This document shows, piece after piece, positions 10,941 to 21,310 of a stretch of 64,000 nucleotides of DNA. The position numbers were made by a program, and so were the translations under genes. Where the stretch lies: the NCBI GenBank assembly GCA_021464415.1, contig CM038466.1:23313017-23377016 (forward strand), in the 5' to 3' direction. Origin of the DNA: Lonicera japonica. Lineage: Eukaryota > Streptophyta > Magnoliopsida > Dipsacales > Caprifoliaceae. The notes below the pieces were generated by a model, which was given only the letters and a program-made list of their open reading frames with translations, was not told the origin of the DNA and searched no databases. Each line of letters starts with the position of its first letter. Position 1 is the stretch's first letter.

Positions 10941-11099
10941 CGTTATAGGCTGTAAATAGTATATTAGGAAGGTAGATAATTATGGGATCCTAATTAGTAG
11001 GATTGTTTCCTTATGTAAGTAGGACTTTTGTGTATATATATGTGTAATCATTCTTCTAGTAATACAAGTAATCTAATTTTTCGCTCATCTTAGATTACA
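10941..11099 (+). repeat. Copia-2 5' LTR
   Basis: 159 bp, beginning cgttataggctg (the partner has tgttttaggctg, so the terminal TG has mutated) and ending cttagattaca. Confidence 0.9.
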
Positions 11100-11952
11100 T
11101 GGTATCAGAGGTTGGTTTTCTGGGAGGTCCAAGGTTCAAACCTTGGCACCTTCATCCCCTATTTGTTAATCCGAAATTCGAAATTCAAAATTTGTCTGCT
11201 CTCCATGTGCGAGTATGGGGTTGCACGTAAGGGAGGGTGTTAAGTATGTCCATGTGCAAGTATGAGGTCGCACGCGAGGGAGGGTGTTAAGTATGATATT
11301 CATTACATTTCTTTCTCCTAACAACTTAAGCTTTTGGGAGAGATGGAGGAATTAGGATTTTCTTTCTTGGTTTACGTCTGCTAGTTAAACGGAAAACTAA
11401 GGTTCGCTAAGGCTTCGACCTTTAAAATTTATTCAGTAGTCTATAAAGACTGTTTAGTCTCACCTTATACCCTGGGAAGAATGCCTTCTGCCACCCAGTA
11501 CTCGCCCAAAATCTGGCGTTCAAAAGCTTAGTGCATGGCCTTTACTCGCCGCCATAAGTTTTTGTCGCTTTCCCACGCGCCGACGCATAGAGGCGCCCGC
11601 CAACGTTTAACCTCCAGCCACTGCCGTTGGCTTTGTCTCAGCATTTTCAACACGTATATGTGCTTGGTTTGGTTCAGTTCGACTCCATTTGGTGCAGATC
11701 TAAGCTTGGTTTAGTTTAGCTTTCTTTGTACATTCTCTGAGCGCTCCAAATCTGACGTGCGCTTGGTTCCAGATTTAAAACTGCCCTAAAATAGTTTCTA
11801 GGGGTGATTTGTTCATCTTTTGTGCTCTGTGGTTGTTGGTTAGTTCGTTCTTTCCTTTATTGGTTTTTTGTGGATTGTGGTTGGTTCATTTTTCGCTCTT
11901 TACTATAATTTTATTTGTTCTTGTGTGCTTTATAAATAAAATTATTTAAATC

Positions 11953-12482
11953 ATGAATGATAAAAAGACAATAGTTATTTCGGCGATGTTAAAAATCACT
12001 GACCATAAGCTTAATGGCTCTAATTACCTGGATTGGAGTAAAACATTTCGAATTTATTTGCGAAGTATCGATAATGGTGATCATATGATTAATGATCCAC
12101 TCTTAGATGATTCTAGGCAGACATGGTTAAGGGAGGATGCTCGATTATTCTTGCAGTTCCAAATTCCATTGAAAGTGACGTCATTAGTTTGATTAATCAC
12201 CGTGAATTGGTTAAGGAATTACTAGATTATCTGGATTTTCTATATTTTGAGAAAGGGAATATTAATCGCATTTATGATGTGTGCAAATTGTTTTACCGAG
12301 CAGAAAAACAGGACATGTCTATTATGCATTACTTTATGAATTTTAAGAAAACTTTTGAAGAACTTAATATGCTGTTACCGTACAGTCTTGATATAAAAGT
12401 TCAGCAAAATCAAAGGGAGAAAATGGCTATCATGAGCTTTCTAGTTGGGCTTTCATCTGAATTTGAAACTGCAAATAACTAG
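11953..12482 (+). pseudogene. Copia-2 gag remnant
   Basis: Retrotran_gag_3-like start at 11953 (MLKITDHKLNGSNYLDWSKT). It passes into a second frame at about 12123-12190 (LINHRELVKELLDYLDFLYF, FYRAEKQDMSIMHYFMNFKK, FLVGLSSEFETANN). One frameshift and a stop at 12482 show it is dead. Motif order fits a copia Gag. Confidence 0.85.
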
Positions 12483-12659
12483 ATTCTTTCTAGTCATGAG
12501 ATCTCCTTTTTAGAGGATGTGTATATCAAAGTTCTTCGCACAGAAGGAAATCCACTTGTTCAGACTCCATCTGTTTCGTTCAATAGTGCTTTGGTTAGTA
12601 GAAATACAGAGTATGAACTTGAGCGATCACAATATTAAGGAGGCAACCAAGGAGAGGGA

Positions 12660-13085
12660 TTGAACAGTAATAATTTTGATACTCGTGCACATAATTCAAG
12701 AGGAAGTGTGACTCAAATACAGGACTCCGGTGGGATTGTATGTCATTACTGGCATGACCCAGGGCATTTTAAACGGGATTGTAAGAAGCTTCGGTCCAGG
12801 ACTCAAAAAGCTCATTCGGCCCATATTGCATCTATTAATGATATGGTTGAAAAATCAGTAATGATCCCTGTCGACGAGTTTGCCAAGTTCCCTAAATACC
12901 AAGAATCTCTAAAGTCTTCATCCACTTCAGTCACCTCCGTCATTGCTATTGCCGATTCAGGTAAACCAAATACGTGCTTTGTTTCTTCATCATCTAAATA
13001 TGTCATTGATTTTGGTGCCAAATATCATATAACAGGTAATAATAGCCTCTTTTTTACTTCTTCAGTCACATATATCCCATTATAG
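12660..13085 (+). pseudogene. Copia-2 zinc knuckle and protease remnant
   Basis: The knuckle reads CHYWHDPGHFKRDC: the second cysteine of CCHC is replaced by Trp. The protease site reads YVIDFGAKYHITGNN, where the catalytic DSG/DTG has become DFG. Both are inactivating changes in the only visible protease. The ORF ends at 13085. Confidence 0.85.
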
Positions 13086-13263
13086 TGTTACTTTAGTAGA
13101 TGGGTCACCATCTTTCATTCTGGGGTCTGGAACAATCACACCAAGCCCTTTGCTTCCTTTATCATTTGTCATATTTTTACCTTAATTGTCCTTTTATCTA
13201 GTTTTTGTAAGCTAGTTTACTCATGCCCTTGATTGTTGCATTTTATTCTTTACTGATTATTGC

Positions 13264-13617
13264 TTGTTTCAAGATCTTATGATAAAGAAGATTATTAGTA
13301 AGAGACATGAATCGAGAGGCCTCTACATCCTTGACACACAGATACCCAAATCCGTTGCATGTTTGGGTGTCACATCTGCGTTTCAGGCTCATTGTAGGCT
13401 AGGCCACCCTTATCTTCCTCTGCTTAAGGAATTGTGTACACAGTTTAGCAAGGTGTCTTCATTAGATTGTGAGTCATGTCCGTTTGCAAAACATGTTAGA
13501 GTCCTCGTGTTTGGTTTGGAAAATTTAACCAAGCTATTGAGATGTTTTGCATGGCAAAAAGTAAGTCTGACCACTCGGTATTTTACAAACAATCTAAAGC
13601 AGGCATCACTGTGTTAG
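13264..13617 (+). pseudogene. Copia-2 GAG_pre-integrase remnant fused to RT
   Basis: Carries the pre-integrase motif (CRLGHPYLPLLKELC, then LDCESCPFAKHVRV). Instead of continuing into the integrase core it joins, at about 13505-13530, sequence of the middle of RT (HSVFYKQSKAGITVLV in another frame). This marks an internal deletion of integrase and the first half of RT. Confidence 0.8.
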
Positions 13618-14459
13618 TTGTGTACGTAGATGACATTGTCATTATTGAGAGTGATACTACGGTAATCTCATCTCTTTAAGTCCTTTCTTCATAGTTAGTT
13701 TCATATAAAAGACTTAGGGACATTAAAATACTTTTTAGGTGTCGAAGTCAAAAGAAGTAAAAAGGGTATCTTTTTATCTTAGAGGAAATATGTTCTTGAC
13801 TTATTATTTGAGACAGGGAAGTTGGGAGAAAATCCATGTAGTACTCTGATGATTCCTAGTGTACAGTTGACAAAAGATGGTAAACCATTCAAAGATTCTG
13901 AGAAATATAAAAGATCGGTGGGAAAGTTAAACTATCTTACAGTGACTTGCCTGGATATTGCGTATTCTGTTAGTGTGGCGAGCTAGTTTATGTCGTCCCT
14001 GACAGTTCATCGTTAGACAATGTTAGAATAAATTTTGTGTTACTTGAAAGGAGCGCCTAGACGTGGTATCTTGTACGCCGATCATGAACACACTTGTATT
14101 AAATGTTTCTTAGATGCACATTGGGCAGGTTCCAAGGTGGATAGAAGATCGGAAGATCCACATCAGGCTATTATGTTTTTGTTGAAGGAAATTTGGTCTC
14201 ATGGAAAAGTAAGAAGCAAAGTGTTGTGTCACGATCCAGTGCAGAATCAGAATATAGAGCAATGGCTCAGTCTGTGTGTGAAATAATGTGGATATGTCAG
14301 CTCTTAACTGAAGTAGGGATTAAGACGTTGGTACCAGCAAAATTGTGGTGTTATAACCAAGTTGCCATATATATTGCATCTAATCCCGTGTTCCATGAAC
14401 GAACGAACATATTGAAATTGATTGCCATTTTGTCCGGGAGAAGATACAACAAGGATTAG
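13585..14459 (+). pseudogene. Copia-2 RT C-terminal half and RNase H remnant
   Basis: The YVDD active site is at 13623-13634, followed by DLGTLKYFLGVEVKRSKKG and KYKRSVGKLNYLTV with interspersed stops. RNase H follows in two frames: CFLDAHWAGSKVDRRS, then WKSKKQSVVSRSSAESEYRA and LWCYNQVAIYIASNPVFHER. The usual CDN of RNase H is CYN here, a lost acidic residue. Confidence 0.85.
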
Positions 14460-14570
14460 ACTGGAGAGCAATTGGGTAACCTTTTCACAAAAGCCTTAAA
14501 CGGGATTCGGGTTGATTATCTTTGTAACAAGCTAGCATGATCAATATCTATGCTCCAGCTTGAGGGTGAG

Positions 14571-14731
14571 TGTTTTAGGCTGTAAATAATATATTAGGAA
14601 GGTAGATAATTAAGGGATCTTAATTAGTAGGATTGTTTCCTTATGTAAGTAGGACTTTTGTATATATATATATGTGTAATCATTCTTCTAGTAATACAAG
14701 TAATATACTTTTCCGCTCATCTTAGATTACA
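14571..14731 (+). repeat. Copia-2 3' LTR
   Basis: 161 bp, tgttttaggctg...cttagattaca, followed by the TSD ttgaa and then the first codons of DUF241-B. Confidence 0.9.
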
Positions 14732-14750
14732 TTGAAGAATAACTAGCCAT
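14732..14750 (-). pseudogene. DUF241-B, start codon fragment
   Basis: On the minus strand this reads ATG GCT AGT TAT TCT TCA (MASYSS), the expected DUF241 N-terminus, cut by Copia-2. The gene's promoter features are still present: a TATA-like ttatttata near 14833-14841 and the upstream block at 15088-15141. Confidence 0.85.
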
Positions 14751-16120
14751 AGTTTCTTCTTTTCCTTTTTCTTCTCTCTTTTGAGAATTGAAAGTGGGAA
14801 CTTTTGATGGGAACCAACAGCTCCGTGCCTTGTTATTTATAGATAGAGAAATAGTTTTGAAAGGAGATAAGAAGAATAATGTATAGTAAATAACAATGTA
14901 ATTAGCACGTGATGGCAGTCTAGACTTCCTTTCAATTAGGCAAGCTTATTACACTTACAGCCATCAAAGCGCTGATAGTTGGCTATTTCTTTAGTCCCCT
15001 TGATCCATATCATTAGTTGGTTGTCTCCCCTGGATTTTGTCATTATTGCCACATTTCAAAATGTGCTTAGTACTATAAAATTGGAACTGACCTGCATCTG
15101 CATATGAGGCCTGTCAGGGCTGTCTCATTTTGAGGAACCATAACTCATAATCAACACAAGAAAATGAATATATAGCTGTAAAGATTGTGCAGAGATTTAG
15201 ATCAAATTGTCAACGATTTATAATATTTTTTCTGAGATGCAAATGTGGAATTGAAATATATTAAATATGTGCACGTATGGCTTGTTTTCCAATTGTTACA
15301 TTTTATATTTAGCTAATAATCCTCTAGGTTTAGATGACTATAAGATGGTCATATCACCTCCTGTTTTCATAATCCATTTTAGGGTAACACACAGGTAGCT
15401 ATTAATATAGAAAATGGACATCAAATAAGAACTTATTTTATGCTTCCATGAAGGCCTTCTCATTTACCAAAATGCTTAAAATTCATTTTTGGGCCAAAAA
15501 CTCAAAAGTGAAGGCGGAAGTGTTAGGAGTCTGTGGCTGTTCCAAAGAGAAGCTAGGAGAGACCCTACAAGAAAAGTTAGCTAAATGTCCAAATAGAAAC
15601 ATATCAAAAAAATAATTATGGTCATGTTTTGATGGCATCTCTAATTATGATTTTCGTTTTCATAAACCATTGCTATTCCTTAAATTGATATCTCGAGCTT
15701 TAAATTGAATATCAAAGTTGTAGCTTTTTGCCTAATTTATGCAATCTTCTAAAATTGTACAGATTGATGTTCATTGCAAGCATTTTTAAGTGGTGGACTT
15801 GTTCGTGAACGAATTGGTCCCCTATGGTAACTGTAGTTCAAAGGTATTTTGCAAGACGATCTATGGGGTATTTTCTATTCGTTGAATACTTAAATCAATG
15901 TATTTCTTATGTGTCCTTGTCTGTTTTTACATAAATGCATAATGGATGGGGTTGGTTGATAATTTCCAGTCTTTGCATACTGTCTACCATAAATTAGAGC
16001 ATCTTATTAAATATTTAATATATTTTTAAAGAAGTTGAATTTTCAAATTCAATGGCTATACTATGAGCCATGCCATTGCATAACAGTAATTGCTTACAGG
16101 AAGGTGTGATTTATATATAT
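14751..16120. other. Intergenic part of the tandem unit between B and C
   Basis: AT-rich DNA that matches the equivalent intervals of other units: the B promoter region, then gcacgtatggcttgttttcc-type text near 15270 and ttggttgataatttccagtc near 15953. No ORF or RNA gene is recognised. Confidence 0.7.
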
Positions 16121-16180
16121 GTGTACACGGGTGGCCATATTCACAATATTCCCCATAAGGTTTGCAGCCAGCCAATATAA
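16121..16180. repeat. Conserved noncoding module, copy 3' of DUF241-C
   Basis: gtgtacacgggtggccatat, tcacaatattccccataagg, tttgcagccagccaatataa. It lies about 620 bp from the C stop codon and is followed at about 16265 by gcattgaccttaat, which also recurs. Confidence 0.85.
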
Positions 16181-16802
16181 GAAGGACCATTTAAGTCTTA
16201 GCATGATCAAATAATTAAAGATATATAAAATTAATATTTATTGCAGTTGATCTGCATGCAGCATTGACCTTAATCTGTACGAAAAGTTATGCTTGGTTAT
16301 AGTGAAATGGAATTATTTACAAAAAAAAATAGCATGAGATAAAATATGGTTACGAAAACTATGGTTATGTGAGAGCAGGATTACATGATTTGGACTTGGA
16401 AAAGTTTAGTGAAGAAACTCGAAATCGAAACACAGTTTCTCATTCAGAAATCGATGATGCCCATGGACTGGAAGGACTGGAGTACTGGTAGTTGAATTGA
16501 AGGAATGAACTAGTAAACCAATCTTTGATAATAGTTGAACTTAATGAAAAGTGAATCCTATTCTTCAAAATGGCAAGGAGTCATGGACACACAAAGATAT
16601 GGTATCTATATCTATATACATATATAGAGAGAGGGGAAACATTGAATATCGAATCTGAATCGTTATTGTATTTTCTTGTATATCTACAAAATTTGGATCA
16701 TGTACAAAGTTTGTGAATGGAAATATAAACCCCTTGGCATGTCATCAAAAAATTCGGATTCAAATGAATGGTTTCGGGGGTTAATATGTAAGAGAGATGA
16801 CA

Positions 16803-17600
16803 TTAGTAGGAGATGGTGTTTAGGAGAGAGGCCCTTGTTCTAACCAATCTCCTAAACACTCCCTCCAAACCACTCTCAATGCCCTCAATGCTACCCTCCA
16901 TGCCTTCAAGATTTTCGAGCTGCTTTTCGCATTCTACTACTTCACCCTTGTTCTTCAACTTTGAAAGCAATGACCATTTACTTCCCTTTGGCTTCGAAAC
17001 CGGCACAGATACAAACAACAAGATGGATTGGAAGATAGAAATTTCCACTGCACTAACTTGTCTTAGTACTTGAATCACCACCGAGACATGTTGATCTTCA
17101 TCTAGTATAGCGGAGCCTACAGTTTTTCTTTCCATCTGTTTGAGAGATGCAATCAATCTTTTGGCATCCTTCTTCATTTTCTTTTGGAAGGAACTGTATT
17201 TAGCTATGCTGCTTTCATTGCTTAAATCTCCCTTTCTCCTCCTGAGAGCTGATTGAAGATCTCTAACATGTTCCTTAATTTGTGACACTAAATCCCTTAT
17301 AGAGCCACAAATATCTAAAAACCTCACGGATCCATCCAAAAGCTCATCAACGCATTTCTCACGTTGATGGTGAGATGGAGCTTTTTGGGTCCGCGGCAAA
17401 TTGAGAAGATCATCCACGCATTTGTGCAACTCTTCCAAGGAAGATATACCATTGCAAATTTCCTCAGCTGTTGGAGTGACAGATGTTTGGATCTTGTTTA
17501 ACTCGGCTTCGACTCTAAGGATAGTAGGATGTGATGTGCTAGGAAAACTTGCTGATCGAACATGGTGGCTAATATTGGATCTTGAAGAAGAACTAGCCAT
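16803..17600 (-). CDS. DUF241-C: intact DUF241 family protein, 265 aa
   Basis: Single-exon ORF from ATG 17600 to TAA at 16803. Residues 1-30 hold a Ser-rich start and the family's RSASFPSTSHPTILRVEAEL motif. Residues 35-75 hold PTAEEICNGISSLEELHKCV. The middle carries LLDGSVRFLDICGSIRDLVS, QSALRRRKGDLSNESSIAKY and KKMKKDAKRLIASLKQMERK. The C-terminus is a leucine-rich heptad-like helix (ENLEGMEGSIEGIESGLEGV) ending RRLVRTRASLLNTISY. No signal peptide or clear membrane helix, although ISIFQSILLFVSVPV is hydrophobic. The family (PF03087) is plant-specific, about this length, of unknown biochemical function; Arabidopsis also has tandem, intronless members. No lesion is visible. Promoter motifs are kept, so it is probably functional. 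Confidence 0.93.
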   Translation of the reverse strand: MASSSSRSNISHHVRSASFPSTSHPTILRVEAELNKIQTSVTPTAEEICNGISSLEELHKCVDDLLNLPRTQKAPSHHQREKCVDELLDGSVRFLDICGSIRDLVSQIKEHVRDLQSALRRRKGDLSNESSIAKYSSFQKKMKKDAKRLIASLKQMERKTVGSAILDEDQHVSVVIQVLRQVSAVEISIFQSILLFVSVPVSKPKGSKWSLLSKLKNKGEVVECEKQLENLEGMEGSIEGIESGLEGVFRRLVRTRASLLNTISY

Positions 17601-17995
17601 TGCAATATTGCCTTTTCTTGTTTTTCTCTCTCTTTGAAGATTTGAAAGCTCAAAATTGTGATGGTAACTAACAGATCTATGCCTTGTTATATATACATAG
17701 ACAAATGGTTTTGAAAGGAGACAAGAAGAATCATATATTGTTCAATACAATGTAGTTAGTCTGTGGTCTTCCTTTGAATTCAATTATATTGTCATAAATG
17801 TGGCCAACAAAGTTCAAATAGTTTGTTATTTCTTTAATCACAATGATCAGAATCATGAGTTAGTTGCTTCCCCTGCATTGTGTCATCACTGCCACATTAT
17901 CGCGTGTTAATTATTAGTATACTATACAATTGGAGTTGACTTGCCTCTGCACACGAGGCCTGACAGAACTGTCTCTTTCGGAGGAACCTTAATTC
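17601..17995 (-). promoter_or_regulatory. Promoter and 5' UTR region of DUF241-C
   Basis: TATA-like box at 17687-17695 (TATATATAA on the minus strand), 87-95 bp before the ATG. The block shared by all copies is at 17937-17993 (tgacttgcctctgcacacga, then ctgtctctttcggaggaacc). Position and conservation support a promoter role; no expression data. Confidence 0.6.
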
Positions 17996-18273
17996 GTAAT
18001 CCACAAAAAAAATAAAAAAATGCAAATGTAGCCTTAAATATTATGCAGAGATTGAGATCCAGATTTTAAAATATTAATAACATTTAATTGGGATATATTA
18101 AATATGCACACGTATTGGTTGTTGTCTAGTAGAATAATGCTCTTGGTTTAGATGACTATAAGAAGGTGAAATCCCCCCCTGTTTTCATAAACCATTTCAG
18201 GGGAACACATGGGTAGCTATCAACAACATTCTTACTTCACACTTTTATTTCTCTCTCTCTCTCTCACTCTCTT

Positions 18274-19173
18274 TTTTTTTTTTTGAACATCAAAATGGAA
18301 TGTATTAATATAAATCATTGATCATAACATCCTGAACGAAAGTTGGGCAAGAATCCCAAACCTTCCAACCAGACACAGAATTTGCCGCTCTTGCTAAGCT
18401 ATGAGCTGCGCAATTCGCTGATCGATAAACAAAAGAAACACTACACTGATTTAGGTCTCTTAAAAGAGCCTTACAATCATCAATAATACTACCAAAATAG
18501 GACCAATCGTCGTCCATTTTATTCATTGCATCTGCAACCACCTTGGAATCCACTTCAATTTGGATATTGTTCTTTTGCTTGTCTTTGAGCCAACTCAAAA
18601 CTTCCCGGAGGCCAACTGCTTCTACAATTCTTGGGGATACACGTCCATAAAAGGATCCTTGGATAGCCTCTAAAAACGCCCCATTTTGGTCACGAATTAA
18701 GCCACCAAAGCCATACTTCAAAGAAGTCAGGAATAGAGAAGCATCTACATTACATTTAAAAAACCCCGAAGGGGGTCTGTGATACCTGTGTGAATCGCAT
18801 TGGAATCAACGGACACTCCATTACAAGAATTAGAAGCTGCCAAAACCCCACGCCGGAGCTTCTCTTGAACAGATTTGTATTCTGCCACTGTAATAGTTGC
18901 TTTGTTAATAACCGACGCTGCAGATTTTGATTCCCCATTCCATATTAGCTCATTACGGTTCCACCAACAGCACCAAAGAATTGCTGCTACAATATCAAGC
19001 TGCTGTTTATTCAGAGCCCGACGCTGATCATTCCACCAGGACACAAAAACCGGAGCTGCACTATCACAAATACGAACAGGGGCAGCTGCCCAGATACGCT
19101 GCACTACCGGACAGTTCACAAGCACATGAAGGCTTTTTTCGATTTCTGTGTTACAGAAACTACACGTGTGCAT
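18274..19173 (-). mobile_element. LINE (L1-type) 3' fragment, antisense, 5'-truncated
   Basis: Encodes on the minus strand a zf-RVT-like segment (MHTCSFCNTEIEKSLHVLVN, WCCWWNRNELIWNGE; 18745-19173) and an RNase H-like C-terminus (GFGGLIRDQNGAFLEAIQGS, QIEVDSKVVADAMNK, SVSFVYRSANCAAHSLARAA; 18305-18721). The two are separated by a stop/frameshift. The poly(A) tail appears as a T run at 18272-18284. A 16-bp target-site duplication, tctctctcactctctt, lies at 18258-18273 and 19174-19189, as expected for target-primed reverse transcription. It is inserted in the upstream flank of DUF241-C in a CT-rich run. Everything 5' of zf-RVT is missing, so it is dead on arrival. Confidence 0.92.
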
Positions 19174-19520
19174 TCTCTCTCACTCTCTTAGATGAACTAG
19201 ATTTTATGCACGTGTGCTACACATGGTTTTAATACTTAACAAATGTCATTAAGTCCATTAATAAATATATACATACTAAGAATTAAATAATTAATACGAA
19301 ATAAAAATAATAACAAATAAACAAAACAATCGAATAATTTGTATGAAAAAAAAATAATAAATAAACAAAACGAAGTATCAAGTGTAAATTTATTTGATTT
19401 TTCTTTACCAACCTAAAAGCCTTGTAATTTTAATACGATCTATTAAATAGCTTCCTTCTTGAGAAGTTTGTTACGAAAATTATATTGAAAGAACACATAA
19501 TTCAATACAAATTTTAACTT

Positions 19521-19767
19521 GTTTAATTATTTTAACTAAATAAAGTAGAGTTTAAATTTATTTGAAATACTAATACTAATATAAAAATATATGGAGTTAT
19601 ACACTTATAGTCTTATACTATTTTATTTAATGTAAATCTAGCTTAAAATTTTTGTTTAATTATTTTAGCAAAATAGAGTAGAGTTTGAATTTATTTCAAA
19701 TACTAATACTAATATAAAAATATATGGAGTTATACTATTTTATATAATATAAACCTTAAAATCTTTT
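19521..19767. repeat. AT-rich tandem repeat, two copies of about 133 bp
   Basis: Unit starts gtttaattattttaac (19521) and gtttaattattttagc (19654). Both contain actaatactaatataaaaat and atatggagttata. It lies in 19.2-19.9 kb of AT-rich DNA without a recognised gene. Confidence 0.85.
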
Positions 19768-20140
19768 GTTTAAAATTAAGGGTATATTTGTCTTCAAAAA
19801 AAAAGAAAAAACACTTAAATTATTCGTATTTTTACGCATGTATAACATAGATGTATAATGGTTACACTTAAATTATTCATATTTTTTTGTATAGTACAGA
19901 TGTATAATGGTTTGGGTTGGTTGATAAGTTCCAGTCTTCGCATACTATTACCTATTACCGCCCCAATCATTCTGACTAACAGAAATTAGAGCACCTTTCA
20001 ATTATTTAATCTTTTAAACGAGTTCAAATTCAATGGCTATGCAATGAGTCATGCCATTGCATATTATTAATTGCCTACAAGATGTGGTGGATTCATATGG
20101 TGGGCAAAAAATAATAATGAAGGTTTGATTTAAATATTAT

Positions 20141-20200
20141 GCAAACGAGTGGCCTTATTCGCAATGTTCCCTATAAGGTTTGCAGCCAGCCAATATAAAC
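20141..20200. repeat. Conserved noncoding module, copy 3' of DUF241-D
   Basis: gcaaacgagtggccttattc, gcaatgttccctataaggtt, tgcagccagccaatataaa. The MITE at 20330 was inserted about 130 bp further on, within the recurring cattgaccttatttta text. Confidence 0.85.
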
Positions 20201-20329
20201 AGGACCCATTTAAGTACATGATCAAATTATTAATATATATTTATATATAGCTAATATTATAGCTTGATATATAGCTAATATGTATTGTACTTTATCTCTG
20301 AGTTCTACAGCCGCATTGACCTTATTTTA

Positions 20330-20622
20330 GGCAGCCGCTATTTACACACCAACAATTACTTGGTTTTACTCTATGTTTTATTCGCTCGATGATAAGTGAA
20401 TAAGTCTATGATACTCGCTCAATGATAAGCGAATAAGAGTATGTTATTCGCTCAATGACAAGCGAGTAAGGCATTGAAGTTTTTACTCGCTTGTCATCAA
20501 GCGAGTAAGATGCATTTATTCGCTTGTCATCAAGCGATGAACATATACTCATTCATTTGGTATCGGACAAATGAAAATTGGAATGTTACCAAATGTTTGT
20601 TGGTGTGTAAATAGCGGCTGCC
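20330..20622. mobile_element. Hairpin-rich MITE with perfect 8-bp TSD
   Basis: 293 bp. Terminal inverted repeats of about 26 bp start GGCAGCCGCTATTTACACAC. TSD ttatttta is at 20322-20329 and 20623-20630, which suggests hAT-type ends. The interior contains five related modules of about 25 bp at 20379-20404, 20411-20436, 20444-20470, 20483-20509 and 20517-20538. Each can form its own stem (for example ACTCGCTTG / CAAGCGAGT). The first three have ATGATAAGC-type loops and the last two the reverse complement orientation (TGTCATCAAGC), so the whole element is also foldback. No coding capacity. Confidence 0.9.
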
Positions 20623-21310
20623 TTATTTTATATGGAAAGTTGGGTTTTCCTTTTATTGAAATGAAAATATTTACAAAAAGTAAAATAAAATAAACTGGTA
20701 TAGTTAAAACCACGGTTAGTATAGAACAAGAGGAAAAATTGAGGAACACTGGAATTCAAGCCATTAATTCTCTGAATGCTTGATTTAAGCTGTACAGATA
20801 ACTTGAATGGATTTAGGGTTTTGGATATATATAAGCAAAGACAGGCCAATCAGTGCACAGTAAAATTATAAAGGAATTGAAAGATGTTCTAGCTGCTTTG
20901 GGCCTGGAAAGATTAATGAAGAAACTTCGAAATCAAACAAAGTTTCTTATTTGGAAATTCACGATACCCATGTACTGAAAGTAAATGAGTACTGATCACT
21001 GAGTTGAAGGGCAGAATAAGTATACCAATCTTTGATAATCCTACAACTTAGTGAAATATAAGTCGTATTCTTAAAAAGGGAACAACAATACTCGCATGGT
21101 CATACAAACATATATATATAGAGACAGAGAATAAATACTGAGTATAGCATAGGATCAAAATTGGCATTGTATTATCTGGTATAATGGATTATGTACAAAG
21201 TTTCTGAACTGAAAATATAAACCCCTTGGCATATCCTCTAAAATGTGGATGCTAATGAAGGGTTTGGGGTTGTTCAAAAAAAAAAATGAAGGGTTTGGGG
21301 GATGGAATTT

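Larger units (their letters stand above)
10941..14731 (+). mobile_element. Copia-2: old, internally deleted Ty1/copia element
   Basis: A 3.8-kb element with TSD ttgaa at 10936-10940 and 14732-14736. LTRs are 10941-11099 and 14571-14731, with roughly nine or ten differences plus an indel in about 160 bp, so it is much older than the other copias here. PBS tggtatcagaggttgg follows the 5' LTR; PPT cagcttgagggtgag precedes the 3' LTR. Integrase and the first half of RT are deleted and the remainder has many stops. It interrupts DUF241-B about six codons after its ATG. The duplicated tggtatgtc/cgcacg text at 11210-11300 is leader sequence. Confidence 0.93.

Noticed and set aside
16813..17073. Plus-strand ORF antisense to DUF241-C (similar at 31137-31415, 38566-38844 and 41753-42061)
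   Set aside because: These are mirror frames of conserved coding sequence. Their similarity between copies follows from conservation of the minus-strand gene.
20379..20538. Regularly spaced 25-bp repeats resembling a CRISPR array
   Set aside because: The repeats are hairpin modules in two orientations inside a MITE with TIRs and a TSD, spacers are only 6-12 bp, and the context is plant nuclear DNA.
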